Below are positions 1-11,004 of a stretch of 64,000 nucleotides of DNA, piece after piece. The translations under genes were made by a program, and so were the position numbers. The DNA lies in assembly GCF_036323735.1 (NCBI RefSeq), contig NC_086034.1, forward strand, positions 30,779,939 through 30,843,938. Direction: 5' to 3'. Origin of the DNA: Rattus norvegicus (Eukaryota; Chordata; Mammalia; Rodentia; Muridae). Positions within the stretch are counted from its first letter, which is position 1. The number at the start of each line of letters is the position of its first letter. Under the pieces are notes generated by a model that was not told where the DNA came from, did not search any database, and saw only the letters and a list, made by a program, of their open reading frames with translations.

Positions 1-639
1 ATTGTTGATTCACTTTTGATGACATTTTTAAACTGGACTGCTGGTATCTTGATACCAGTGAACTGGACTTCTGTTATGACAAACGGATATAGGAGTCATC
101 CAAAAGAACTGATCCACAAACCTTTGTCCTATTTACCATCTTTTTCCCCTTACCTTTGGGCAGTGAGTCTGAAAGGAGGGAGTGGTCAAGGCATTTGTGA
201 ACCATTATTAAAATAGATTTTGGAAAATCTAAGCCTATAGCCTCCTCATCCTTCTGGAATTTTAGGTAACAGGCATTGGATTTCTCACTGATGCTCTGTA
301 TGTAACTGAGAACAGTGCTGGATTCTTTTCCCTGCTGCTAAATAAAACCATTGACACAGAGTCCTCTCCATGCAGTGGCAAGATGATAGAGAAGTAGGAG
401 CCTCTCAGTTTCAGGGAACAAAAGTCACTATAGACTAAGAATGTTCAAGTGTATTCTTGTAGCTTGGAGGACAGATGGGACCTGAACCAAGTTCAGGTTC
501 AGGTTCTTTGAGGAATCTGAACTGAGACATTTCCTCATTTATTTCATGGTCTTCTGTTTCTATTTACGGTTCCTTATAGGGATTTTTTGCCCAGTGGTTC
601 AAAAGACAAAGGAAACAGACACAATATAATGACACAGAT
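1..639. other. Unassigned AT-rich sequence
   Basis: I see no convincing gene or repeat here. The open frames are short and have no recognisable domain or codon pattern. Confidence 0.4.
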
Positions 640-1010
640 AGTGATCTTAGCAGTTTTCTCAGGTCTAGCAATAGAAATATTTTTAAAACTGCCTACTACC
701 CATAATTTATCCTGCTACAGAGAGTCATGCTCAACCATCTTCATTGCTTCTCTATTCATAATAGCCGAAATTGGAAAATCCTTGAAGTCTCTCAACTGAA
801 AATAAAATGAATTTAAAATTGCGGTGTGTTTACACAGTAGAGTATTACCCAGTATTAACAAAATGAAACCATGAAATTCATGTTTAAAATGTATAGAACT
901 AGAAAAGGAAAAGGAATATGGTGCATAGTCATAGATATATGGATGCTACTGTTAATTCAATGGTAAACCTAGTTTCAATCTATAGAACTACAAACAAAGG
1001 GGAAACCAAG
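640..1010 (+). mobile_element. Old L1 fragment, ORF2 C-terminal tail
   Basis: The translation contains CSTIFIASLFIIAEIGKSLK, which resembles the conserved end of L1 ORF2 seen intact at 44.1-44.7 kb (CSTMFIAALFIIA). Further traces of the same region follow, including an F-M-like stretch before the ORF2 end. The copy is heavily diverged and interrupted by stops. It probably continues into the L1-type 3'UTR at 1290-2020, making one old plus-strand insertion. No TSD was found. Confidence 0.6.
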
Positions 1011-1289
1011 TTCCGGGGGAGCAGAGGGAGACGAGGGATGGAAAACAGAGAGATAGCTCAATTAGTAGCCATTTGAAGGGTAGTATAAAATAGTAGTACA
1101 ATAGAAGTTTGCTAAAATATGTACATATTTAGGGGATCTAAGTAAAAAGGCCAAATAATGGGGAGGCTGATAACTGTCTCATCACCAGATGAAGCTTCCA
1201 GTAACAGTATTGGATCATATATAATTGAGTTGTTGGCCAAAGGAGTCATATATGATTCCCCGATCAACAGAGGATGTTGTCAAAGACTA

Positions 1290-2020
1290 TGGCTTTCTTT
1301 CTACAAAGTGATGGCAGAGCCTTGTTGCTGAAGACAATAAAATACATTTCACTGAACAGGGGGCAGTCCAGCTGCTCCTCTGTTGAGCCTCCACTTCCAT
1401 GTTCTGGTGTCTTTGGTAGATGAAGGCACTGTCTATGTTAAAACAGAGAAACAGACACCAACCCAGCCACAGGACCTTCAACTATGGTGTTCTGCAAGTT
1501 ATGTTAGTGCAATAGTGACACAAACCTTGTGGGAGTAACTTAGGAGTATCTGGTTTGATTTGAGGTCCAGACAAAGAACCTGTAACCTGATAGCACAGAA
1601 ATCCAGGGTAAAACCAAATATTACTGTTATGACACAGAATACAAATTAACAAATATATAACTCTGAAATGACTCCTAATGACATACATGCCTATGTCAGT
1701 ACCTTGTGCAGTCATCATCAGAGAAACTTCCTCTTGCATCATAAGGGAACAAGTCAGAGACCCACACCAAGGTATTATGCAGAGAATAAAAGATGTTAGA
1801 ACACTCAGCTTTGAATGGGATTCCTCCCTTAAATCCCTCCCTGCAGGACTCAGGGAATACTGTAGAAGACATGGTTGAAAGAGGGTTAGAGCCAGAGAAG
1901 TGGAGGAGACCAAGAAAACAAGACTATCTCTATTCATATAATTAAACCACATATGAATTCACAAAGCCTGGGAAACCTGCACAGGTCCTGTATAGGTCTA
2001 TACTAGGATCATTGCATATT
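1290..2020 (+). mobile_element. Old rodent L1 (Lx-type) 3'UTR-like sequence
   Basis: The word order matches a widespread old rodent L1 3'UTR. It includes a run of 'gagaccc', a segment near 1795-1870 about 'aacactcagctttgaa' and 'cctccctgcaggactcaggg', and 'cacaggtcctgtataggtct' near the end. Open frames on either strand here are chance frames in the repeat. The assignment is by recognition and the exact Lx subfamily is not resolved. Confidence 0.45.
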
Positions 2021-2244
2021 TAGCTTCAAGTTTTGTATTTTAACGTGAATCCAGTGTGTACACACAAGTATGTCTCTGTTGTGCCTACTCTTTCCTTCTG
2101 TTCATTTGTTTTGCCCAATTTCAAAGTGTTAGTTTACATTATATTATTATATATTATATTCCATTAATTATATTATATTTCCTTAAGAATCTGTTTTCTA
2201 ATTAGACACAGAAATGGAGTAGATTTTGGATGGGAAGATGTATG

Positions 2245-3285
2245 CTGTGCAATCACTTTCATTGAATTTTAGAATGTTTGTCTTTTATCGTCATGGCTGA
2301 TCTTTCATTCAGCTGAGACTTTTTCAGTTTCCATAAGTTTGTTATCTTTCTGTTGTTTCTGTTGTTGATATCCAGCTTTAATTTTTGGGGGTCTAATAAG
2401 ATGCAATATTTCAATTTTTCTTTGAGTACATGCTCAATTTTAGAGAAAAATTCCATGAATATCTGAGGTTTGTGTTTGGGTAAAATGTTCTGTGTATATC
2501 TGTGATGACCATTTGTTTTATAAAATCTTTTGATTCCAATATTTCTGTGTTTAGTTTGTGTCTGGGTGACCTATCATTGCTGAATACGGGTTATTAAGAT
2601 ATTTTTTAAAGTTTAATTTAATTAGCTTTTACTTATTCACTTTACAACCTGTTCACATCTCCCCTACCAGTCACTCCTCTCACAATCCTTCCCCTACTCT
2701 CTCTTCTCTTGTCCTCTGAGTGGGTGGGGGCCCTTAGTTATCCCCCCACCCTGGCACTTCAGAACTCTATGAGGCTAGGTACATCCTCTCCACTGAGGTC
2801 TTGGTGCTATCGGGGTGAGCATAGCTACCTTCCAGAGGATATAAAAATCTTCCACTTTCTATGTATGAGTTTTAATATGTGATTTAAGCTGTTATTGTAG
2901 TTTTATTGACTGTTTCAAACTCAGGAATCCTTGTGTCTGGGGCATATACATTAAGAACTGAAACATCATATTGATAGATTTTTCATTTGATTACTTTGTC
3001 ATATTCCTTCTCATATTTTTTGATTAATTTTAAAGTCTATTTTGTTGGATATTAAAATGTAGATAGCTTCTTTCCATCTTAGGTCCATTTGCTTGGCATA
3101 TCTTTATCCGATGCTTTAGCTGGAGACGTTGTCTATCCTTGATGTTGAGATCCGTTTCTTGGATGCATAAAAGAATGAAGTCTGGTTTTATATTTATTCT
3201 TTCAACCAGTCCCTTCTTTTCTGAGGAATTGAGACCATTGATATTGAGAGAGATCAATGACTGTTGCCATAACCTCTCCAACCCG
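2245..3285 (-). mobile_element. Old L1, ORF2 endonuclease region, antisense
   Basis: The minus-strand translation at 3030-3281 has SLISLNINGLNSSEKK, the start of the L1 apurinic-type endonuclease domain, followed by IQETDLNIKDRQ. The frame at 2259-2456 (FFSKIEHVL, WKLKKSQLNE) matches the end of the same domain. Frameshifts and a foreign piece at 2602-2845 separate the two. The element very likely continues upstream as ORF1 at 4575-6060, after an ERV piece split it near the ORF2 start. It is non-functional. Confidence 0.7.
2602..2845 (-). mobile_element. L1/Lx 3' terminal fragment inserted in older L1
   Basis: This looks like the reverse complement of a rodent L1 3'UTR end: a T-rich start, then C-rich 'ctcccctaccagtcactcctctcac', 'gggggccctta' and 'ctctccactgaggtc'. 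It interrupts the endonuclease homology on both sides. No clear TSD was identified. Confidence 0.55.
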
Positions 3286-3289
3286 AATA

Positions 3290-4567
3290 AGTCCCTTTGG
3301 CAGATTTAATGAAGAATTTGAGCATCTCTACCTCAGTGAGGGAATACTTTGTGGCTAGGCAGCCACTGTGCAGAAATTGCCTGTTTCATCTGCAGACTAA
3401 TACTGTCCGAAAAGTGACCCCTTATGCAAACTAGCTGTTGACTGATAATCTCTACCGAGCCAGAATCATCAGCCCTTTGAGGTTTCTGCAATTCAGGAGT
3501 CTGTCAGTTGATTTGGGGTCAGAAGGCTGAAGACTTGCACTCGCATTTTGCTAACAGAGGACTGTGCTAGTGGAGATTTGTGTCTACAACTTCTCAGTTC
3601 TGGAAGTGGTGTTAGGCTTCCTATATGTATAGATATTTGGTCACTCTCAGATTTCTGATGGGGTTGAAGACTGATCATAGTCTCATAGCCTATCAGGTTG
3701 TTTATCTCTGAAAATACATATTTTATTAGATAGTTATCAGATAATATACAAGCTAGCCAGGATATAACAGATTTTAAGCCTTTCTTAAGCTGGAATAGAT
3801 AACTAAATCTTCCGTTTAACTAATAAAGTGCTAGAATGGGTGTTAGATATATTTTATGCTTTTAATTACAGAATGATAATAGTTGTATTCAGCTTACATT
3901 TGAGAGAAAAGCTTTTTTTTTTAATTAGACAAAAAGGGTGAAATGTGGAATGATGTCATGACTCAGGCAGGTACAAGATAGAACAAGGCCTGTCATTGGA
4001 CGAGAAGGATGGACTGAAAAAAAGTTTAAAGGAAGAAGAGGAGACTGGAATGGGAAGACAGGGGAAGCCACGGAGAGAACATAGAAGCTGACATTAAGAT
4101 TCAACTCTGTGTATTTACAGGTTGTTATGAATATTCTTAAGGGATGGATGTGTTTAGGGCTTTGTATGTTTAGGTGGGCAATTATACCTTATCAACTGGA
4201 TCAGAGGTTATTGTATTGTGTGTTCTTTCATGTAGCGATTTAAGTTTAAGATAATGTGCGGCAGCTAGAGACACTAAGCCACCAAGGAATTGGCATGTGT
4301 GTTCTTTCTTGTGGCAATTTGACTTTGGGAGTGTATATCGGCAGAGACACTGGGCTGCCATGGACTTGGGATGTATATTTCTGGCATGGTAAAGTCTGCC
4401 TTAGGAACTAGGTGGGTAGAGAGATTGTTGCCAGGCTCAGAGAGAGGCCATCGGCAGTGTTAAATAAGGTGGAGCAAAGCGGGTGAGAGGCTTTGCTGAC
4501 TGAGATTAAATTATCTATCAGATATCTTGGGACACTGCAGTGCTGGATTTAGTGCAGGCAAAAGACA
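3290..4567 (+). mobile_element. ERV remnant: internal stub plus LTR (LTR about 3944-4567)
   Basis: A purine stretch with 'aaaaagggtgaaa' at 3931-3943 resembles a polypurine tract. It directly precedes TGTGGAATGATG at 3944, a plausible LTR start, and the LTR-like block ends near 'aaaagaca' at 4567, giving TG...CA termini. Inside it, two related blocks each carry 'gtgtgttctttc', 'tg-gc-atttgac/aag' and 'gagacact', so the LTR has an internal tandem duplication. An ATTAAA lies at about 4504. Upstream 3290-3943 may be internal ERV sequence, but no retroviral domain is readable. It sits between two halves of an old antisense L1. An ERVK-type RMER family is likely but not proven. Confidence 0.45.
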
Positions 4568-4574
4568 GTCTTTT

Positions 4575-6060
4575 ATTTTTTATAATTTTACAACAACAAA
4601 TGAGTAATGATTGTTTATCCCTATTAGTGTGTTGCTATTGTTGTTGTTGGTGGTGGTAGTGGTGGTGTACATGCCTGCACACGAGCATGTATGCATGCAC
4701 ATTTGCATGTGCATGTGTGTGTATGTGTGCGTGTGTGTTTGCTTCATATCATGTGATATTATTTCCTGTGTTTTAATGGGTGTAGTTAAAGTCCTTAGGT
4801 TGGTTTTCCTTTTATAACTTGCTGTAGTAACCCTACAGGTTTGTAAGTAGTCACTTTTTAAATTTAATCTTATCATGGAATATCTCATTTTTCTATGTAT
4901 GGTGAATAAAAAAAATTCTGGGATATTGTAGTATATGCTGGCATTTGTGGCTTCTTCGAGTCTGCAGCATATCTGTATTTTTAGGCCATTCTTGCTTTTA
5001 AACTCTCCACTGATAAATCAGGTGAAATCCTAATATGTTTGTCTTTATAGGTTACTGGCTTTTCCTCCCTTGCAGCTTGTCATATTCTTTCTTTGACGTA
5101 TGATTACTGTTTTGATTATTATGTGAGGAAGGTCTAATCTATTTGTTGTTCTATGTAGTTTTTGTACCCTTAAAGAATCTTGTCCTTTAGGATAGAATTT
5201 TTTCTTCTAGATTTTGTAGAAAATATATTCTGGGCTGTTGAGCTGATTTTTTTTTCTTCTTCAATTCCTATTATTATTTGTTTTATTGTTTTATATTGTC
5301 CCAGATTTCCTGGATATTTTGTGGCAGGATTTTTTTATGTAAAATTTTCTGTGACAGATAGGTCCATGACTGCTATCATACCTTTAATGCCTGACATTTT
5401 TCCCTTCCATCTCTTGTGTTCTGTTGGATTTTACCTGCGTAGTTCCTGTTCCTAATTATAAAATTTTTATTTCCAGAATTCCCTTTGTTTGCCTTTTCTT
5501 TCTTACTTCTATTTCCATTTTCAGATCTTGAACTGTTTTAGTCATTTTTCTTCAAATATTGTTTAATTTTCTTGGCTTCTTAAGGAAGACTTTTTAATTT
5601 CCCTGTTCTTTTTTTGTGTTCTCCTGGCTAGCTTTGAGGGATTTATTTGTCTTCTCCAGTACTTTGTGTTTTCATGGATTTTTAAAAGGCATTTATCAAT
5701 TTCCTCTTTAAGGACCTCTATCATCTTCATACAGTTGATTTTATGGTCTTTTCTTGTGTTTCGGGTGTGTTGGGATACTTAGGAACTTCTGTGGTAGAAA
5801 TAACTTGACTGTACTGGAGACATATTGCTCTGGCTGACATTGACTGTATTCTTACACTGGTGTCTAGGCATCTGGGTTGACGGTGATTATAGCTCTTGGA
5901 GCTGATTTCTCTGTCTTTGCTGGGTGGGAATTTTGTCTCTTGGTTTCTGCTTTCCGTCTGTATTTTCAGAGAGGTTGGTGGCTGTGCGTTGGTTATTTTC
6001 CTGACCTACTCAGGTGTTGTGTTCACATGTAATGCCTGATGGTGCTGGGGGATGGTTTTC
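4575..6060 (-). mobile_element. Old L1, ORF1 and 5'UTR part, antisense
   Basis: The minus strand near 4600 encodes GINNHYS, matching the start of L1 ORF2 (GNNNHYSLISLN in the 42.8-50.4 kb element). From about 4800 to 5800 the sequence parallels the reverse complement of L1 ORF1. It has the C-terminal domain first ('atggaatatctc', 'gctggcatttgtg'), then the RRM region, then T-rich coiled-coil sequence such as 'ttctcctggctagctttgag'. Promoter-side sequence continues to about 6060. A GT/CA-rich expansion (about 4640-4740) interrupts it. Many stops show it is dead. It is probably the 5' half of the element at 2245-3285. Confidence 0.65.
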
Positions 6061-6321
6061 TGGCAGGTATGGCCTCTCCTCAATTTTCAATATATTTTTA
6101 GATATGTTAAAATTTCACTTTCTAATCAAATTGGCTATATTTACTAATGGACTACACATATTTTTTTCAACTTTTAAAGTCAGTGATAATCTGAAGTCAC
6201 AGTTTACTAAAAGTTTCAGTTAAAATTTCACAGAATTATTTCCGTTGTGACTTTGTTCTCTCATTGATTCTAAGATTTTCAGATAATTGTCAGGCAATAC
6301 ACAACTAAGAATAATTTTAAT

Positions 6322-6708
6322 AGGATCCCCTTGGGGGAAATTAGAGGAAGTATTGAAAGAGTTGAAGGAGCTTGCAACCTGATAAAAACAACAATGCCAA
6401 CCAACTAGAGCTTCCAGAGACTAAACCACTACTGAAAGACTATACATGGACTGACCCACGGCTCCAACTGCATATGTAGCAGAGAATAACCTTGTTGGGA
6501 CACTAGGGGAAAGGGAAAGCTTTGGTCCTGCCAAGATTGGACTCCCAGTGCAGGGGAATATGAGGGGACAATAAGGGGGATATATGCGGGAATGCCCGTA
6601 TGGGGGAGGGGGGGGAGAGGGAATGGGGGTTAATGGACAGGAAGCTGGGAAGGGGAATAACATTTGAAATGTAAGTAAAAAAATATATCTAATAAAAATT
6701 AAAATAAA
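6322..6708 (+). mobile_element. 5'-truncated L1 3'UTR with TSD
   Basis: This is a typical L1 3'UTR with 'ctaaaccactactgaaag', 'catatgtagcagagaataa', a G-rich tract at about 6600-6650 and the terminal 'catttgaaatgtaagtaaa ... atctaataaaaatt'. The 14-bp repeat AGAATAATTTTAAT occurs at 6308-6321 and 6709-6722, fixing the insertion borders and showing target-primed insertion. Only about 390 bp of the 3' end was copied. The GGG-rich tract is the usual L1 polypurine segment. Confidence 0.9.
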
Positions 6709-6722
6709 AGAATAATTTTAAT

Positions 6723-7648
6723 TACTTTTTGTAATTATATTAACTAATGTTTCTGGTAACATGTTGAATGATTATGGAGGTGGAGGATATTTTGTCTTAT
6801 TTTTGAACTTGGGGGGCAAATGTAACCTACCTTTCCTATCCCATTTAATTTATGATTGGTTATTTTCATAGCTTTACCTAATTAATTTGATGTTGTACTT
6901 GTGTTTCACATTGTTGTACAATTTTTTTTTCCAGTTGTGATAAACTTGTCTAAATACTATTGTAAAACACATAGTATAAAAAAAGATTTCTTTTTTTTAC
7001 TTCATTGCAGGTTTAAAATCATTGCAATAAGGACTTATAATTTTTTTCTGTAATGAACCTGGACAAATAACATCTTTTCAAAATGATTATAGTTTTGTTT
7101 ATTGGTTAGGAAAGAAAATACCAGACTTTCACTTTTCAAGAACATGCTCATTTGATGGATTTTATTTGAAATTAAAGTGTCTTAAGAGGAATTAAATATT
7201 AGGAAAATCAATCTCAACCCCCTTTTTATTATCGTTCTTATAACGATGAGGTTAGTTGTGTTAGAAAATAGATGTTCTGATTATCAAGATGAGGATTAGA
7301 TATTTAATGCAGTTATTTAATGTAATAGAAATCTGAAACAGAAGTTACTCAATTTTTGCATATTTTGCATTTGTGACTAGTGATGTTCTCTAAGATTTAG
7401 AAAATGGCGCAAGGCTGGGGTTGTATGTAACTCAGACAATAAAGAGATTTTTTAGATTGCCCAAAGTTTTTTGTTAAATTTCAGATCTCAAATAATCTGG
7501 GTGTAGTACTGTCAACCAGTTTCCAAATCTTCCCCTTGGGGCAGCCAGCCTGCTATACACCTAGAAGAACTGGAGTGAGGGAATCTTAGTTGGATGTGGG
7601 TAGGTTCAGGTAGGGTCTTAGTCAAAGGTGTGGGAGTATGTGGGTAAA

Positions 7649-7650
<2 letters not shown>
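6723..7650. other. Unassigned AT-rich sequence
   Basis: There are T-rich stretches and short chance frames. I recognise no repeat family or coding signal. Confidence 0.4.

Positions 7651-7690
<40 letters not shown>
7651..7690 (+). repeat. (AC)20 microsatellite
   Basis: An uninterrupted AC dinucleotide run of 40 bp, likely polymorphic in length. Confidence 0.98.
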
Positions 7691-7692
<2 letters not shown>

Positions 7693-9187
7693 GGGAATAG
7701 CTTTGGAGATCTGGCTCAGTTTAATGGAGGGAGAACAGGACTAGACATTAAGGGGCTCTAGAGTAGTAGGCATAAAACCTTATAAGTTTAAACAAGGACT
7801 GAAGTATGATAACTGCCAGGAAGTAAATTCTCACTAAGGTTGATAGTGGGGAAGCTGACCATGGTGCCAGGTGAGAGGTGGGAGGGAACCAAAGCCTACT
7901 GTCCTCGTCTGAGGTATTTTGGATTGAAACTCTCCTGGATACTTCCTTCATTATGGTCCCACATGATACCATAGAAACAACACATCAGAGGTAGAGCCAA
8001 GAAAACCACAAACTCAAAGGGACCTTTGGCTTCAGAAACAGTTTGAAGCAAACTGAACTACATAAGAATGTCTCAGGATGGGGATTAAAGGCATAGAGGA
8101 AAAAAATTAAATTATCTAGTTTAGATTATACTAATTTAATGCATTGTTCATAGATCTTATTTACTTAGAAAAATATTCTCTAGATTATCTACTAGTTGTA
8201 TGTTTGGGCTTTCCTTATATTTTGTGTATGTTTTTGTCCTGCTCTAATATCCAGATATTTGAACATTAAATCCAGTGTGTCACTGAAGCATTTCTAATAG
8301 AGCCTGTCCACTGTCAAATCATTTTTTCTTTTATCATAACTCATCTACAAACTATTAGACTTTCACCCTTGTTCATAAGGTTTTTATGCCCTTCTGTTTA
8401 CACATTTTAAAAGATATTTTATTATATTAACATTCATAGTATAAACCATGGGACAAATTTTGATGATAATTTAAAAATTGGTCCATCCTAACTCTAGCAT
8501 TTTTCTGATAATGAACTTTTTCTCTCAAATCCAGGGACTCTGCTTCATTATTTCTGTCTTTTGGTGACTTTCAATGGATATAATCTCTTAACAGGCAAAT
8601 CATCATACTGATGGGATTTATGCATGGCATAGTATTCTCCTTCTTGCCTTTCTCCCCATTGCCTGCAGTACATGCTAAGGATATGTGGTGATGACAGAAA
8701 AGAATTCAGGTTTGTTGATCACTATCAGACTATTATTTATACTCCCTGGCTCAGTTAATAGTTGCAGTAAGTTGGGTAAACAAGACTTCCATAGCCGTGA
8801 TTCTGAGGGGATCATATTTTGAGTTCCTCTAGCTGTGCCTCTTTCACAGACTCAGGAGAGGACTTCACTTTTCATTGTGATGTTGTTCTGTCCTGTCGCT
8901 TCTGCCTTTCCATTTCACTTTTTCTATCACATGAAATTACTTCTTTTAAATGTTTTTCCTATGATTATATGCCACTTTCCTAATTTCTTCAGCTTTCTGA
9001 CTTCTGTCAGCGTGTTTGTCAAAGTCACAAATGCTTTAGACAAGTAGATTATTTAAGAATTCTCCTGCAAAAAAGTTTCAAAAGACTTCTTAAATTCTGG
9101 CTTTAAAGAAAAAAAGAAGGATTTTGGGTGTAGGGTAGGTGTTGAGTCGAAATTTATCTGTATAGCTTTTAGTTTCCAAGTAATTGT
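7691..9187. other. Unassigned sequence
   Basis: Intermediate base composition. 7700-8100 could be a very old repeat, but I cannot name it. No supported gene was found; the longest frames (about 70 codons) show no domain. Confidence 0.35.
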
Positions 9188-9275
9188 CTTTGTAGACCAG
9201 ACTGGCTTTGCATTCAGAGATCTATCTGCTTCTGGATCTAGAGCGCTGGGATTAAAGATGCATGCTTCCAGAGTT
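9188..9275 (-). mobile_element. B1 SINE fragment, antisense
   Basis: The plus strand reads 'gtagaccagactggctttgc', then 'cagagatctatctgcttctg', then 'gcgctgggattaaagatgca'. This is the reverse complement of the B1 (7SL-derived) core. The left end of the SINE is missing. Confidence 0.8.
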
Positions 9276-9357
9276 TTAAAGCAAACAACAAATCAGAAAT
9301 TATCACTGAATGATACTTTGAGAACATAGAAAATAAGCTACTTTTTTGTTGTTTTGT

Positions 9358-10860
9358 TTTTGATATTTTTAATTGGTTGTTTTATTTGTTTCCATTTCAA
9401 CTGGTGTCCTGATTTCTGTTTCCCCTCTGCAGGCCACCTATCCCATCCCCTCTCTCCCTGCTTCTTTGAGGGAACTCACTCACTCACTCACTCACTCACT
9501 CCCACCTCACTGACATAGCTTCCCTGATGAAGGGGCATAGAGTCTCCATACAACCAAGGGTTTTCCCTCCCATTGATTCCAGATAAGGCAACGTATTACT
9601 CTGGGGTGTCTGGTTAGTTGATATTGTTACTCTTCCTATGGGGTGGTAAACTCCTTCAGCTTCTTCAGGCCTTCCCCTGACTCTGCCACTGGGGACCCTG
9701 TGTGCAGTTCAATGGTTGGCTGTAGGCATCTGTGTCTGTATTAGACTGGTTCTGGCAGAGCTTCTCAAGAGTCATCTATATCAGGCTCCTGTCAACAAGC
9801 ACATCTTGGCATCAGCAATAGTGTCTGGGTTTGGTCTCTGTATATGAGATGGATCCCCAGCTGAGGCAGTCTCTGGATGCCCTTCCTTCAGTCTCTTCTC
9901 AACACTTAATTTCCATATTTCCTTTAGACAGGAGCAAATCTGGGTTAAAAATTTGGAGATGAGTACGTGGCCCCATCCCTCACTGACCACATCCCTCGCC
10001 TAACCTCTGGCTATGGTCTCTACAGGTTCTCCCTCCCCTTTTTTGGGTATTTCAGCTAATCTTATCCCCTCTGGGTCCTGGGAGCCTCTTGCTTTCCTGA
10101 TATCTAGGACTTTCTGGTGGCTACCCCCAGTTCCCCATTCCCCATTATTACACACCTATGCTCAATTTCCTGACCATCTGAACATTTCCCCAGACTCCTC
10201 CCATGTCTAATCCTGCCCCGCCTTTCCCTCCCTCCTCTTCCTCTCAAGTCCCTCCCTCCCTTTATCTCTAGTGATATTTTGTTCCTCCTTCTAAGTAGGA
10301 GTGAAGCATCCACACTTTGGTCTTCCTTCTTCTTGAGCTTCACATGGTCTGTGAGTTAGTTGTATTGTGGATATTCCAAGCTTTTTGCTTAATGTCCACT
10401 TCTCAGTGAGTACATAACATGGGTGTTGTTTGCAAATGAGCTACCTCACTCAGAATGATATTTTCTAGTTCCATCGATTTGCCTGTGAATTTCATGATGT
10501 CATTGTTTTTAATAGCTGGATAGTACTGCATTGTGTAAATGTACCACATTTTCTGTATCCATTTCTCAGTTGAGAGACCTCTGGGTTGTTTCTAGGTTTT
10601 GGCTATTATAAATAAGGTTGCTATGAATATAGTGCAGCACGTTTACTCGTTATATGTTGGGATGTATTTTGGGTATTTGCCAAGGAGTGGTATAGCTGGG
10701 TCCTCAGGTAGTCCTATGTCCATTTTTTTCTGAGGAATCACCAGACTGATTTTCACAGTGGTTGTATGAGTTTACAATCCAACCAGCAATGGAGGAGTGT
10801 TCTTTCTCCACATCCTTGCCAGCATCTGCTGTGACTTCAGTGTTAGAGCTTAGCCATTGT
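9358..10860 (-). mobile_element. 5'-truncated L1, 3'UTR plus ORF2 end, antisense
   Basis: From 9358 the strand reads as reverse-complement L1: the 3' end, then the 3'UTR (9420-10350), then the ORF2 C-terminal coding region (about 10430-10860), parallel to 43.4-44.53 kb of the large L1. An (ACTC)n run lies at 9475-9500. Homology stops at 'cttagccatt' (about 10858), where sequence unrelated to L1 begins, so this copy is 5'-truncated. Stops and indels interrupt the ORF2 part. No clear TSD was found. Confidence 0.85.
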
Positions 10861-10990
10861 TCCAAATAGTTAGTATCCATAATAATCATGATGGCAATAG
10901 TGGCAGCAGGCAATTCAGAGGCCTTATTAGAGTGACTTACTGGGTATGGTTCAGCTAATACCACAATGGTTTGTTATGAATGAAAAGTTT
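10861..10990. other. Older repeat-like flank of the twin-primed L1 (left part)
   Basis: This stretch contains 'ggcaatagtggcagcaggca' and 'gagtgacttactgggtatgg'. It resembles a rodent interspersed repeat that I cannot name. It appears to resume at 13990 on the other side of the L1 insertion. Confidence 0.3.
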
Positions 10991-11004
10991 AAGAAACTAC
11001 TTGT

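Noticed and set aside
1482..1952. 156-codon minus-strand frame with hydrophobic stretches
   Set aside because: It lies antisense in an old L1-type 3'UTR-like repeat and shows no domain or splice context.
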